From Comamonas thiooxydans (GTDB lineage Bacteria > Pseudomonadota > Gammaproteobacteria > Burkholderiales > Burkholderiaceae_C), in NCBI RefSeq assembly GCF_000964545.1, contig NZ_BBVD01000004.1:1-64000 (forward strand): a stretch of 64,000 nt of DNA. The letters are read 5' to 3'. Under the pieces are notes generated by a model. It worked only from the letters and a program-made list of their open reading frames with translations. It searched no databases and was not told the origin of the DNA. Below, one piece after another: positions 32,306 through 41,833 of the stretch. Both the position numbers and the translations under genes were made by a program. Every line of letters starts with the position of its first letter. Positions within the stretch are counted from its first letter, which is position 1.

Positions 32306-34206
32306 GCGCCGTCCTCCAGTTGCTGGCCGGCTTCAAGCGCCAGCTCGCGCACCGCTTCCACAAACTGGTGGGCGCGGTCCGCATAGTCCTTGAACATGTC
32401 CATGCTCGCGCAGGCCGGCGAGAGCAGCACCGCATCATTGGCATGGGCCAGACGCGCGGCCTGCTGCACGGCGTCCTGCATGCTTGCGGCATCGACCAGG
32501 GTCACGCCTGTGTCGCCAAGCGCCTCGCGAATCAGCGGCGCATCCTGGCCGATCAGCACGGCCGCGCGCACATAGCGCGAGACGGGAGCGGCCAGCGGCG
32601 TGAAGTCCTGGCCCTTGCCCAGACCACCCAGAATCACCACGATGCGGTGGTCCGGCCCCAGGCCCATAAGGGCTGCCACGGTGGCGCCCACATTCGTGCC
32701 CTTGCTGTCATCAAAGTATTCGACATCGCCCACCCGGCCCACGGGCTGCACACGGTGCGGCTCGCCCCGGTATTCGCGCAGGCCGTAGAGCAACGGTGCC
32801 AGCGTGCATCCTGCACCGGTCGCCAGCGCCAGGGCCGACAGCGCATTGATGGCGTTGTGGCGGCCGCGGATGCGCAGCGCATCGGCGGGCATCAGGCGCA
32901 CGATGTGCAGATCGTCGGCGTTCTTGCCCTTGCTGGTTTCGTCGGCCTCATGGGCGCGCACCAGCCAGGTCATGCCGTTGACCACCTCCAGGCCGAAGTC
33001 TCCGGGGCGGCGCGGCATGTCGCCGCCAAAGCTGACATGGGCACGCTGGAAAGTCTTGCCGCGCTTGCCGGGCACCGCCACGGGCGCCGGCAGCATGGCC
33101 ATGACGACGGGGTCTTCGCGGTTGAGGACCATCAGAGCCTGCTCGCCAAAGACATGGGCCTTGGCATCGGCATAGGCCTGCATGCCACCATGCCAGTCCA
33201 GATGGTCCTGGGTGATATTGAGCACCGTGGCCGCCGTGGGCTCGAATCCGCGGCAGTCGTCGAGCTGAAAGCTGGACAGCTCCAGCACCCAGGCCTGAGG
33301 CAGAGTCTCGGCATCGATGCGAGCGGACAGGGTGTCGAGCAGCGAAGGACCGATATTGCCGGCCACGCCCACGCTCAATCCGCCATGCTCCAGCAGCTGA
33401 CCGGTCAGCGAGGTGACCGTGGTCTTGCCGTTGGTGCCGGTGATGCCCAGCACCTTGGGCGCATAGCCATGGGCTTCGCGCAGGCCCTTGAGCGCAAAGG
33501 CAAACAGATCCAGTTCGCCGCCCGTGGGCAGGCCGATGCTGCGCGCGGCATCGAAGACCGGGGCAACGCTGGCCGGGCTCAGGCCCGGCGAACGATAGAC
33601 GGAACTCAGGCTCTGGCCATCGACCAGAGCAGCCGTGAATGCGCCGGCAACAAAGCGCACGCCGGGCAGTTCGGCCTGCAGCGCAGGCAGATAGGGCGGG
33701 GCTTCGCGCGTGTCGGCCACCGTGACCTCGGCACCGGCACGCACGCACCAGCGTGCCATGGCGATGCCCGAGATGCCCAGACCCAGAATCAGCACGCGCT
33801 GGCCCTGCAGGTGCTGGGCCGCGCCTTGCGGCCAGTGCACGGGGACAGGTGGCAGCTCCACCACTGCTTCCAGCTCGGCTTCGGGCTGCGACTCGACCTT
33901 GGTCACTTCGGCATCGGCCGCATCGGAGATGCTGGGGTCGGCAAAAATCTGTGCCACGAAGGCGGCCGCGTCCCTGGCTGCCGTCAAGGTGGAGATATCG
34001 GGCACCGGCTCGGCATCCAGCGTCTTGGCGATGATGGCAGGCGCTTCTATTTCAGGAGCTTCTGGCGCTTGCTCCTGAATCATTTCAGACATATTTTCAT
34101 CTGAAATGCTTTGCAGATCAGCGATAGGCGCTTGCGTTTGCATAGCATCCACAACCGCATCCGGCTGCAGAACCTGATCATCGAGCTTGAGGTCTTCGTC
34201 TTGCAT
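32302..34206 (-). CDS. murD: UDP-N-acetylmuramoylalanine--D-glutamate ligase MurD with long N-terminal extension
   Basis: 634 residues, against 438 in E. coli. The MurD body begins near residue 130 (HLQGQRVLILGLGISGIAMA), with the ATP loop GITGTNGKTTVTS, LSSFQLDDC and DDSKGTNVGAT for ligation of D-Glu. Residues 1-128 are an added acidic, Ala/Glu/Pro-rich region, probably disordered; codons about 33-52 are encoded by two adjacent perfect hairpins. The start at 34204-34206 follows GAGG and lies five bases after the mraY stop, so the extension is probably translated. A further insert of about 40 residues lies in the middle domain. Confidence 0.93.
   Translation of the reverse strand: MQDEDLKLDDQVLQPDAVVDAMQTQAPIADLQSISDENMSEMIQEQAPEAPEIEAPAIIAKTLDAEPVPDISTLTAARDAAAFVAQIFADPSISDAADAEVTKVESQPEAELEAVVELPPVPVHWPQGAAQHLQGQRVLILGLGISGIAMARWCVRAGAEVTVADTREAPPYLPALQAELPGVRFVAGAFTAALVDGQSLSSVYRSPGLSPASVAPVFDAARSIGLPTGGELDLFAFALKGLREAHGYAPKVLGITGTNGKTTVTSLTGQLLEHGGLSVGVAGNIGPSLLDTLSARIDAETLPQAWVLELSSFQLDDCRGFEPTAATVLNITQDHLDWHGGMQAYADAKAHVFGEQALMVLNREDPVVMAMLPAPVAVPGKRGKTFQRAHVSFGGDMPRRPGDFGLEVVNGMTWLVRAHEADETSKGKNADDLHIVRLMPADALRIRGRHNAINALSALALATGAGCTLAPLLYGLREYRGEPHRVQPVGRVGDVEYFDDSKGTNVGATVAALMGLGPDHRIVVILGGLGKGQDFTPLAAPVSRYVRAAVLIGQDAPLIREALGDTGVTLVDAASMQDAVQQAARLAHANDAVLLSPACASMDMFKDYADRAHQFVEAVRELALEAGQQLEDGA
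34051..34108. repeat. Two adjacent perfect hairpins inside the murD 5' region
   Basis: Hairpin one: TTCAGGAGC (34051-34059) with GCTCCTGAA (34071-34079). Hairpin two: CATTTCAGA (34081-34089) with TCTGAAATG (34100-34108). Both have 9-base perfect arms and lie back to back within coding sequence. Nearby GCGCTTGC and AGCGATAGGCGCTTGCG recall the small intergenic repeats. Confidence 0.6.
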
Positions 34207-34211
34207 GGCGA

Positions 34212-35390
34212 CTACCTCAGCTTCAGGGTGGACAGGCCCAGCAGGCACAGCAGCATGGTGATGATCCAGAAGCGGATCACGACCTGGGTCTCCTTCCAGC
34301 CGCTCTTCTCGAAGTGGTGGTGCAGCGGTGCCATCTTCAGCAGACGGCGGCCCTCGCCATAGCGCTTCTTGGTGTACTTGAAGTAAGTCACCTGCAGCAT
34401 CACCGAGATGGCTTCCGCCACAAAGATGCCGCCCATCACGGCCAGCACGATTTCCTGGCGCACGATCACGGCAATCGTGCCCAGAGCAGCGCCCAGCGCC
34501 AGCGCGCCCACGTCGCCCATGAAGACCTGGGCGGGATGTGCGTTGAACCAGAGAAAGGCCAGACCGGCACCTGCCATGGCGCCGCAGAACACCATCAGCT
34601 CGCCCGTGCCGGGGATGCTGGGAAACAGCAGGTAGCGAGCATAGGTGGCGTTGCCGGTCACATAGGCGAAGATGCCCAGCGCCGTGCCCACCATGATGAC
34701 GGGCATGATGGCCAGGCCGTCAAGGCCGTCGGTCAGGTTCACGGCATTGCTGGCGCCCACGATGACCAGATAGGTCATGACGATGAAGCCCAGCACGCCC
34801 AGCGGGTAGCTGACTTCCTTGAAGAAGGGCACCATCAGGCCGGCCTTGGGCGGCAGATCCATGGAAAAGCCCGACTGTACCCAGGAGATGAACAGCGCGA
34901 AGACCTCGGCATTGCTGTTCTCGGAGATGCAGAACACCAGATACAGGGCTGCCAGCAGACCGATGACGGACTGCCAGAAATACTTCTCGCCCGAGCGCAT
35001 GCCCTCGGGGTCCTTGTTGACGACCTTGCGCCAGTCGTCCACCCAGCCAATCGCGCCAAAGCCCAGCGTGACCAGCAGCACGATCCAGACAAAGCGGTTG
35101 GACAGGTCGAACCACAGCAGGGTGGATACGGCAATCGAGAACAGAATCAGCACGCCGCCCATGGTCGGCGTGCCGCTCTTGACCAGATGGGTCTCCATGG
35201 CATAGCCCCGCACGGGCTGGCCGATCTTGAGCGCGGTCAGCATGCGGATGGCCTTGGGACCTATCCACAGGCCGATCAGCAAGGCGGTGACGGCGGCCAG
35301 CACGGCGCGCAGCGTCAGGTACTGGAAGACGCGCAGAAAGCCGAACTCCGGCGAGATACCCTGCAGCCATTGAGCCAGCATCAGCAGCAT
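34212..35390 (-). CDS. mraY: Phospho-N-acetylmuramoyl-pentapeptide-transferase MraY
   Basis: 392 residues with about ten membrane helices; it transfers phospho-MurNAc-pentapeptide to undecaprenyl phosphate to give lipid I. Catalytic and metal motifs are GAIGWVDDWRKV, SNAVNLTDGLDGLAIMP and the C-terminal MAPLHHHFEKSGWKE. The start overlaps the murF end by ten bases, and murD follows after five bases. Confidence 0.97.
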   Translation of the reverse strand: MLLMLAQWLQGISPEFGFLRVFQYLTLRAVLAAVTALLIGLWIGPKAIRMLTALKIGQPVRGYAMETHLVKSGTPTMGGVLILFSIAVSTLLWFDLSNRFVWIVLLVTLGFGAIGWVDDWRKVVNKDPEGMRSGEKYFWQSVIGLLAALYLVFCISENSNAEVFALFISWVQSGFSMDLPPKAGLMVPFFKEVSYPLGVLGFIVMTYLVIVGASNAVNLTDGLDGLAIMPVIMVGTALGIFAYVTGNATYARYLLFPSIPGTGELMVFCGAMAGAGLAFLWFNAHPAQVFMGDVGALALGAALGTIAVIVRQEIVLAVMGGIFVAEAISVMLQVTYFKYTKKRYGEGRRLLKMAPLHHHFEKSGWKETQVVIRFWIITMLLCLLGLSTLKLR

Positions 35391-36808
35391 GCGGCCTCCT
35401 CGCAGTTGCCCTGCTTCTTGTCTGCACAGGCCTCAATGCTCTGCACCACTTGCTCCATCTTCATGAACCGCGAACCCTTGACCAACACGCTACCTACCTT
35501 GGGTAAAACTGCGCACACCGCCTGCTGAAGGGCGGACATGCTATCAAAATGCCTAGCTCCGCTGCCAAAGGCAGAGGCCGCAAACGCGCTCTGGTCACCC
35601 AGAGCAAAGAAATGGGCAATACCTGCCTGCTGCGCCAGCGCGCCGGCCTCGGCATGGAACTGCGGGCCGTCATCGCCCACCTCCCCCATGTCGCCCAGCA
35701 CCAGCAACTGCGGTGCGGGCAGCTCGGCCAGCACGGCAATGGCGGCGGCCACCGAGTCGGGGTTGGCGTTATAGCTGTCATCGACCACCGTGACGCCCTG
35801 ACCATTGATCTGCACGGCCAGCGCGCGCGAGCGGCCCGTCACAGGCTCGAAGCCGGAGAGTCCCTGTGCAATGGCAGGCAAAGGCACACCGGCGGCATGG
35901 GCGCAGGCAGCCGCAGCCAGTGCGTTACGCACGTTGTGGCGGCCGGCAATATGCAGCTGCACGGCTGCCACGCCTTGCGGGGTGTTCAGCGCAAAACTCC
36001 AGGCTCCGTTGGCCCAGACCACATCGCTGGCAAAAACCTGAGCCCCATCAGCGGCCTCGCCAAACATCAGGCTGGGGCGGCCAGCGCTCAGCTCGGTCCA
36101 CAGCGGCGTGTATTCATCTCCGGCAGGGAAGATGGCCACGCCGTCCTTGGGCAGAAAGCGCAGCACCGATCCGTTCTCGCGCGCCACCGCCTCCACGGTG
36201 CCCATGAACTCCTGGTGTTCACGCTGGGCGTTGTTGACCAGGGCCACCGTGGGCTGACCGATGGCAGCCAGCTCGGCAATCTCGCCGGGGTGGTTCATGC
36301 CCATCTCCAGCACCGCAATGCGATGCGCGTCCGTCATGCGCAGCAGGTTCAGCGGCATGCCTATGGAGTTGTTGAAATTGCCGCGCGTGGCCAGTGCTGC
36401 CTCGCCCTGCCCGCCCACATGCGCGCGCAGAATGGACGCGATCATTTGCGTGACCGTGGTCTTGCCATTGCTGCCGGTCACGGCAATCAAGGGCAGATCG
36501 AACTGCGCACGCCATGCTCGTGCCAACGCGCCCAGTGCCAGCAGCGTATCCGGCACTTCGATGCCGGCCATGCCTGCAGCCTCCAGCCCATGGCTGGCAA
36601 TGGCCGCCACAGCACCGGCGGCCTGCGCCTGAGGCAGAAAATCATGGGCGTCAAAACGCTCGCCCTTCAGGGCCACGAACAAGTCCCCGTTCTGCAACGT
36701 GCGCGTATCGGTGTGCACGCGTGTCAGCTCCAGCTGGCCGTTGCCGACCAGACGGGCTTGGGGGATATGCGTCTGGATCAGCTCCAGCGCTTTTGCCAGG
36801 GTCATCAT
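35381..36808 (-). CDS. murF: UDP-MurNAc-tripeptide--D-alanyl-D-alanine ligase MurF
   Basis: 475 residues (E. coli 452). MurF adds D-Ala-D-Ala, the product of Ddl. The ATP loop AVTGSNGKTTVTQM, MGMNHPGEIAELAAIGQPTVALVNNAQREH, and DDSYNANPDSVAAA are diagnostic. The start forms ATGA with the murE stop and follows GGAAAG. The C-terminus carries a Cys-rich tail (ACADKKQGNCEEAACC) not usual for the family. Confidence 0.96.
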   Translation of the reverse strand: MMTLAKALELIQTHIPQARLVGNGQLELTRVHTDTRTLQNGDLFVALKGERFDAHDFLPQAQAAGAVAAIASHGLEAAGMAGIEVPDTLLALGALARAWRAQFDLPLIAVTGSNGKTTVTQMIASILRAHVGGQGEAALATRGNFNNSIGMPLNLLRMTDAHRIAVLEMGMNHPGEIAELAAIGQPTVALVNNAQREHQEFMGTVEAVARENGSVLRFLPKDGVAIFPAGDEYTPLWTELSAGRPSLMFGEAADGAQVFASDVVWANGAWSFALNTPQGVAAVQLHIAGRHNVRNALAAAACAHAAGVPLPAIAQGLSGFEPVTGRSRALAVQINGQGVTVVDDSYNANPDSVAAAIAVLAELPAPQLLVLGDMGEVGDDGPQFHAEAGALAQQAGIAHFFALGDQSAFAASAFGSGARHFDSMSALQQAVCAVLPKVGSVLVKGSRFMKMEQVVQSIEACADKKQGNCEEAACC

Positions 36809-38310
36809 GACCGAATCTTTCCTTCGCGGGCTGCGAGCGCCTTCTGCGCCTCAGCCATGTCGGAGAACGGATGGCGCACGCCCTTCGTCTCCTGATAGTC
36901 CTCATGTCCCTTGCCGGCAATCAGCACCACGTCGCGCGCATCGGCACGGGCAATGGCTTGGGCAATGGCCGCCGCGCGGTCGGCCTGAACATGCAATGCC
37001 TGGCCCGCCTGCATGCCGGCCAGGATCTGGTCGATGATGCTTTCGGGCACTTCACTGCGCGGGTTGTCGCTGGTGACGAAAACGCCGTCGGCATGCGCCT
37101 GGGCGGCCTGCCCCATCAGCGGACGCTTGCTGTTGTCCCGGTCGCCGCCGCAGCCGAACACACACCACAGCTTGCCCTGGCGCTGCCGCGCGGCGGGCTG
37201 CAGCGCGCGCAAGGCTTTTTCCAGCGCATCGGGCGTATGGGCATAGTCCACGGCCACCAGAGGCTGACCGGGCTTGACGATCTGCTGCATGCGACCGGGC
37301 ACGGGCTCCAGATCGGCGCAGGCCTGTACGGCCTGCTCCAGCGTCAGGCCCAGGCAGCGCAGGGTGGCCAGCACCCCGAGCAGATTGGAGACGTTGTACT
37401 GACCGACCAGACGCGTATTCATGCGCAGGCTGTGACCAGCTTCCAGCACGGTAAAGCTCAGGCCCTCGTCGCCCAGACCGATGTCCTTGGCCTGCAGGCG
37501 AGCCGGTCCCTGGATGGAGACGCTCCACACATCCATGGCGCGGCCTTGCAGCCTGGCCCAGAGCCTGGCGCCATGCGCATCGTCGATATTGACCACGGCG
37601 GCCGGCAGGCCGGGCCAGTCGAACAGCTGGGCCTTGGCCTGCCAGTAGGCATCCATGCTGCCGTGGTAGTCCAGGTGGTCCTGCGTGAAATTGGTGAACA
37701 ACGCCACGCGAATCTTGCTGCCGTCCAGACGGTGCTCGACGATGCCGATGGACGATGCCTCGATGGCACAGGCGGCAAGACCCTGGTCGGCGTAGCTGCG
37801 GAACGCACGCTGCAGCAACACCGGGTCCGGCGTGGTCATGCCTGTCGACTCCAGCGCAGGCGGCACGCCCACACCCAGGGTGCCCACCAGCGCACAGCCG
37901 GTGCGTGTGTTCAGCGTCACTTTCGAGAGCGCATGCGCCAGCCACCAGGCTGTGGTGGTCTTGCCGTTGGTGCCGGTCACGGCCAGCACGTCGAGCTCGC
38001 CACTGGGATGTGCAAACCATTGGTCGGCAATCAGTCCCGTCGCGGCCTTCAGGCCCTTGAGAGCTGCAATGCTGTCGCCGCTCAGATCGAAGGCCTGCAG
38101 ACCGTCGGCCTCCACCAGCACGGCGGCGGCGCCCTGCTCCAGAGCCTTGCCCACATAGGCTCGGCCATCAGTGGCAGCACCGGGCCAGGCGACAAAGGCA
38201 TCGCCGGCCTTGACCTTGCGGCTATCGGTCTGCAGGTCACCCTGCACGCGGCTGCGCAGCCAGGCAACGGCCTCGGCTGCATTGTTCAGGATTTGAATGG
38301 GGGTGCTCAT
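36805..38310 (-). CDS. murE: UDP-MurNAc-L-Ala-D-Glu--meso-diaminopimelate ligase MurE
   Basis: 501 residues. MurE adds meso-DAP made through DapF. ATP loop AVTGTNGKTTTAWW, EASSIGIVEHRLDG, TNFTQDHLDYHGSM and the DAP-specific DNPRSE motif (SDNPRSEVPESII) show meso-DAP rather than Lys specificity. It overlaps ftsI and murF by four bases each. Confidence 0.97.
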   Translation of the reverse strand: MSTPIQILNNAAEAVAWLRSRVQGDLQTDSRKVKAGDAFVAWPGAATDGRAYVGKALEQGAAAVLVEADGLQAFDLSGDSIAALKGLKAATGLIADQWFAHPSGELDVLAVTGTNGKTTTAWWLAHALSKVTLNTRTGCALVGTLGVGVPPALESTGMTTPDPVLLQRAFRSYADQGLAACAIEASSIGIVEHRLDGSKIRVALFTNFTQDHLDYHGSMDAYWQAKAQLFDWPGLPAAVVNIDDAHGARLWARLQGRAMDVWSVSIQGPARLQAKDIGLGDEGLSFTVLEAGHSLRMNTRLVGQYNVSNLLGVLATLRCLGLTLEQAVQACADLEPVPGRMQQIVKPGQPLVAVDYAHTPDALEKALRALQPAARQRQGKLWCVFGCGGDRDNSKRPLMGQAAQAHADGVFVTSDNPRSEVPESIIDQILAGMQAGQALHVQADRAAAIAQAIARADARDVVLIAGKGHEDYQETKGVRHPFSDMAEAQKALAAREGKIRS

Positions 38311-40055
38311 AGCACAGGCTCCTCAGCGGGTGCAGCCACGATCTGAGGCTTGACTTCCTTGTCGGGCTGAACGCCCATGAAACGCAATGTCTGCTGGACC
38401 ACGTCCGCAAACACCGGGCCGGCCACCGTGCCACCGTAGTAGGAACCTGCCGTCGGCTCGTCCACCATCACGGCCACGATGATGCGCGGCTTGTCGATGG
38501 GAGCAATGCCCGTGAACCAGGCCCGGTACTTGCCAGCGGCATAGCTCTTGCCCACCTGCTTGCGGGCAGTGCCCGACTTGCCGCCGATGGTGTAGCCCTC
38601 GGCCTGGGCCTTCTGGCCGGTACCGCCTGGGCCTGCAGCAAGACGCAGCATGTGCAGCACCGCCTCGGCATTTTCCTTGGAGATCACACGCACGCCCACA
38701 GGAGGCTCGTTCGTTTTCAGAATCGTCGAGGGAATGACATTGCCGTCGTTGGAGAACACGGTGTACGAACGTGCCATCTGGAACAGCGAGGCCGACAGGC
38801 CATAGCCATAGGACATGGTGGCCTGCTCGATAGGCTTCCAGGTCTTCCAGGCACGCAGACGACCCGAGACCGCGCCCGGGAATTGAATCTGCGGCTTCTG
38901 GCCGAAGCCCAGCGCACTGAAGTACTCCCACATTTCCTGAGGTGAGAGCTTTTGCGCCACCTTGGTCGCGCCCACGTTGCTGGACTTCTGGATCACGCCC
39001 TCCACCGTCAGCGCGCCGTAGTTGTGCGTATCGGTGATGGTGGAGCCCGTCACCGTGTAGCGGCCGGGTGCGGTATCGATGATGGTGCTCGGCTTGACAC
39101 GCTTGAGCTCCAGGGCTGCGGCCACTGTGATGGGTTTCATGGTCGAACCCGGCTCGAAGGTATCGGTCAGCGCGCGGTTGCGCAGCTGCTCGCCCGTCAG
39201 ATTCTTGCGGTGCCCCGGGTCGTAGCTCGGATAGTTCGCCAGGGCCAGCAGCTCGCCGGTGTGCGCATCCATCACCACCACGCTGCCTGCCTTGGCCTTA
39301 AAGGTCTCGACCTGCTGCTTGAGTTTCTGGTAGGCGTAGTACTGGACCTTGCTGTCGATGGACAACTGAATATCTTGCCCATCCTGCGGCGGCACTTCAT
39401 CGCCCACGCCCTCCACCACGCGGCCCAGACGATCCTTGATCACACGACGCGAGCCAGCCTTGCCGGCTAGTTCCTTGTCGAACGCCAGCTCCATGCCTTC
39501 CTGACCATGGTCTTCCACATTGGTGAAGCCCACGATATGCGCCGCAGACTCCCCTTCGGGATACTGGCGCTTGTATTCCTTGCGGTTGTAGATGCCCTTG
39601 ATATTGAGCGCCACGATCTTCTGGCCCACATCCCAGTCCAGCTGACGCTTTACCCAGACAAAGGTCTTGTCCTCGACATCCAGCTTCTCCATCAGGGAGC
39701 GCAGCGGCATGTCCATGAGGCGCGCCACTTCCTTGAGCTTTTGCTGGACCTCAGGGTCCTTCAGATCCACGTCCTCGGGAATGGCCCAGATACTGGCCGC
39801 AGGCACGCTGGACGCAAGAATCAGGCCATTGCGATCCAGCAAACGGCCACGGTTGGCCGGCAGCTCCAGAGTACGCGCAAAGCGCACCAGGCCCTGACGC
39901 TTGAAGAAGTCGTTGCCGAAGACCTGCACATAGGCTGCACGCGCGCCCAGGCCCACAAAACCCAGCGCCAGCGCAGCCACGATGAACTTGCTGCGCCACA
40001 GCGGTGTTTTCGAAGCCAGCAAAGGGCTGGTGGTATAGAGCACGCTGCGTGTCAT
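38307..40055 (-). CDS. ftsI: Septal peptidoglycan transpeptidase FtsI (PBP3)
   Basis: 582 residues. One membrane helix (about 23-45), a pedestal region, and a class B transpeptidase domain with SxxK in EPGSTMKPITVAAAL, SSN in IQKSSNVGATK and KSGT in GGKSGTARKQ. It crosslinks septal peptidoglycan with FtsW. The beta-lactam-binding serine is present. Four-base overlaps join it to ftsL and murE. Confidence 0.97.
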   Translation of the reverse strand: MTRSVLYTTSPLLASKTPLWRSKFIVAALALGFVGLGARAAYVQVFGNDFFKRQGLVRFARTLELPANRGRLLDRNGLILASSVPAASIWAIPEDVDLKDPEVQQKLKEVARLMDMPLRSLMEKLDVEDKTFVWVKRQLDWDVGQKIVALNIKGIYNRKEYKRQYPEGESAAHIVGFTNVEDHGQEGMELAFDKELAGKAGSRRVIKDRLGRVVEGVGDEVPPQDGQDIQLSIDSKVQYYAYQKLKQQVETFKAKAGSVVVMDAHTGELLALANYPSYDPGHRKNLTGEQLRNRALTDTFEPGSTMKPITVAAALELKRVKPSTIIDTAPGRYTVTGSTITDTHNYGALTVEGVIQKSSNVGATKVAQKLSPQEMWEYFSALGFGQKPQIQFPGAVSGRLRAWKTWKPIEQATMSYGYGLSASLFQMARSYTVFSNDGNVIPSTILKTNEPPVGVRVISKENAEAVLHMLRLAAGPGGTGQKAQAEGYTIGGKSGTARKQVGKSYAAGKYRAWFTGIAPIDKPRIIVAVMVDEPTAGSYYGGTVAGPVFADVVQQTLRFMGVQPDKEVKPQIVAAPAEEPVL

Positions 40056-40333
40056 TGCGCAGTTCCTGCAGCCGTTTCATGCACGTACTGCGTAATGGCC
40101 TGAGAAGCCTGCTTCATCTGCAGCTTTTCGCGCGCCAAGGTCTCGATGCGCTGAGGCGCGGCCTGAGCACGCTTTTCCACCTGCAGGCGCAGTTGATCCG
40201 TCGCCAGCCGACGCGCCTCTGCCTCGGCACGGTCCAGCTCGGTGAACAGACGACGCGACTCATACTGGGTATGCACCAGAAAGATGGCGCTGGTCATGAC
40301 CGCCAGCAGCAGCAGCAGGTTTATGCGCAGCAT
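40052..40333 (-). CDS. ftsL: Cell division protein FtsL
   Basis: 93 residues. One membrane helix (about 3-20) then a heptad-rich helix (about 25-75, SRRLFTELDRAEAEARRLATDQLRLQVEK) that forms the FtsQBL coiled coil activating FtsWI. Sequence is weakly conserved, so the call rests on topology and position between rsmH and ftsI. Confidence 0.93.
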   Translation of the reverse strand: MLRINLLLLLAVMTSAIFLVHTQYESRRLFTELDRAEAEARRLATDQLRLQVEKRAQAAPQRIETLAREKLQMKQASQAITQYVHETAAGTAQ

Positions 40334-40376
40334 GGCAGCCCTCCCGCAGCCATGCTCGGAGCGGCATGGCGATGCA

Positions 40377-41306
40377 TCATGCAGGCACCTCGGTGCGCTC
40401 GGCGACGCGCATCACGGCGGAACGCGAACGAGGATTGGCATCCACCTCGGCAGCACTGGGCTTGATTCGCTCCAGCGCCTTCAGACGCATGGGCGTGGGA
40501 GGCGCAAACGGTGCACGGCGGTCGTAGACCTCCTTGGAATGCTTGGCAATGAACTGCTTGACGATGCGATCTTCCAGCGAATGGAAGCTGATCACGGCCA
40601 GACGGCCGCCGGGAGCCAGCACGCGCAGACTGGCTTCTAGCGCTTGCTCAAGCTCCTGAAGTTCGGCATTGATGAAAATCCGAAGAGCCTGGAAGGTCCG
40701 TGTTGCCGGGTTTTGCCCAGCCTCGCGGGTCTTGACCGCGCCAGCCACGAGTTGGGCCAGCTCGGCAGTGGTGCGTAATGGGCCCTGGCTTTCGCGCCGA
40801 GCAACAATCGCCTTTGCAATGGGGCCAGCAAACCGTTCTTCGCCGTAGTCACGTATCACCTCCGCAATCTGCTGCACTTCCGCATCTTCGAGCCACTCGG
40901 CCACACTCTGACCACGCGTGGTGTCCATGCGCATGTCGAGGGGGCCGTCAAAGCGGAAGCTGAAGCCCCGGTCCGGGTTGTCGATCTGGGGCGAGCTCAC
41001 CCCCAGGTCCATCAACACACCCTGCACACTGCCTTCGGGCAGTTCGCCAAGATGGCGAAATCCTTCATGCCGAATCGAAAAACGCGCATCGGTGATGCGC
41101 GCCGCCTCAGCAATTGCGTCCGGGTCTTTGTCGAACGCGATCAAGCGCCCGTCCGGCCCCAGCCTTTGCAAAATGAGCCGGGAATGACCGCCTCGACCGA
41201 ACGTCGCATCGACCCACTGGCCAGCGGGCGGCTCGGCGGCACCACCCAGCAGGGCGTCCACGGCCTCGTCCAGCAAGACGGTGATATGTTGCAACGGCTG
41301 ATTCAC
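40377..41306 (-). CDS. rsmH: 16S rRNA m4C1402 methyltransferase RsmH (MraW)
   Basis: 309 residues from the GTG at 41304-41306 (MNQPLQHITVLLDEAVDALL), chosen because AGGAAG lies five bases upstream; another GTG two codons earlier is too close to that site. RsmH methylates N4 of C1402 in 16S rRNA. The SAM motif DATFGRGGHSRLIL, DLGVSSPQIDNPDRGFSFR and RTFQALRIFINAELQELE with the final ISFHSLEDRIVK are diagnostic. It begins about ten bases after mraZ. Confidence 0.96.
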   Translation of the reverse strand: MNQPLQHITVLLDEAVDALLGGAAEPPAGQWVDATFGRGGHSRLILQRLGPDGRLIAFDKDPDAIAEAARITDARFSIRHEGFRHLGELPEGSVQGVLMDLGVSSPQIDNPDRGFSFRFDGPLDMRMDTTRGQSVAEWLEDAEVQQIAEVIRDYGEERFAGPIAKAIVARRESQGPLRTTAELAQLVAGAVKTREAGQNPATRTFQALRIFINAELQELEQALEASLRVLAPGGRLAVISFHSLEDRIVKQFIAKHSKEVYDRRAPFAPPTPMRLKALERIKPSAAEVDANPRSRSAVMRVAERTEVPA

Positions 41307-41315
41307 AAGCACTTC

Positions 41316-41744
41316 CTACAAAACAAAATCCTGGAAAGCCGCCGGCATCGGTTGCTGGCGCGCTTCCGCTTCGCGCATTTCATATGTGGCCTTGTCCCAG
41401 ACCTCGAAATGCGCCCCCATGCCCAGCATCAAGACCTCTTTGGTCAGACCTGTGGCCTCACGCAACTCGGGCGAAATCAGCAGCCGACCGGTTGCATCCA
41501 TCTCAGCATCCATGGCATTGCCCAGAAAAATCCGCTTCCACCACTGAGCCGTGATCGGCAGTTGCGCGACGCGTTCGCGAAACTGCAGCCACTCGGGGCG
41601 CGGAAACAGCAACAGACAGCCATCGGGATGCTTGGTGAAAGTGACCTGCCCCTCCGCCAAGGACAAAAGGGCGTCACGATGCCGGGTCGGCACTGAGAGC
41701 CGCCCCTTTCCATCGAGATTCAGCGAAGACGCCCCTTGAAACAC
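41316..41744 (-). CDS. mraZ: Transcriptional regulator MraZ
   Basis: 142 residues with two AbrB-like SpoVT repeats: GKGRLSVPTRHRD (about 12-25) and ATGRLLISPELRE (about 85-97). MraZ represses the dcw promoter in E. coli by binding tandem repeats. It is first in the cluster and starts with GTG. Three AGTG repeats at 10-base spacing lie about 65 bases upstream. Confidence 0.95.
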   Translation of the reverse strand: MFQGASSLNLDGKGRLSVPTRHRDALLSLAEGQVTFTKHPDGCLLLFPRPEWLQFRERVAQLPITAQWWKRIFLGNAMDAEMDATGRLLISPELREATGLTKEVLMLGMGAHFEVWDKATYEMREAEARQQPMPAAFQDFVL

Positions 41745-41809
41745 GGCAAGTTACTCCGGTCATCTGGAGCCGCTCGTTCCCCAAAAATGGGCACGAGGGC
41801 AGCTTTCAC

Positions 41810-41833
41810 CACTTAATTGCACTTTTTTGCACT
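41810..41833 (-). promoter_or_regulatory. Candidate MraZ operator, three AGTG repeats
   Basis: On the minus strand AGTG occurs at 41833-41830, 41823-41820 and 41813-41810, an exact 10-base period (AGTGCAAAAA, AGTGCAATTA, AGTGGTGAAA). E. coli MraZ binds TGGG-type repeats with the same helical spacing. The motif here differs, so the match is by layout. Confidence 0.45.
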
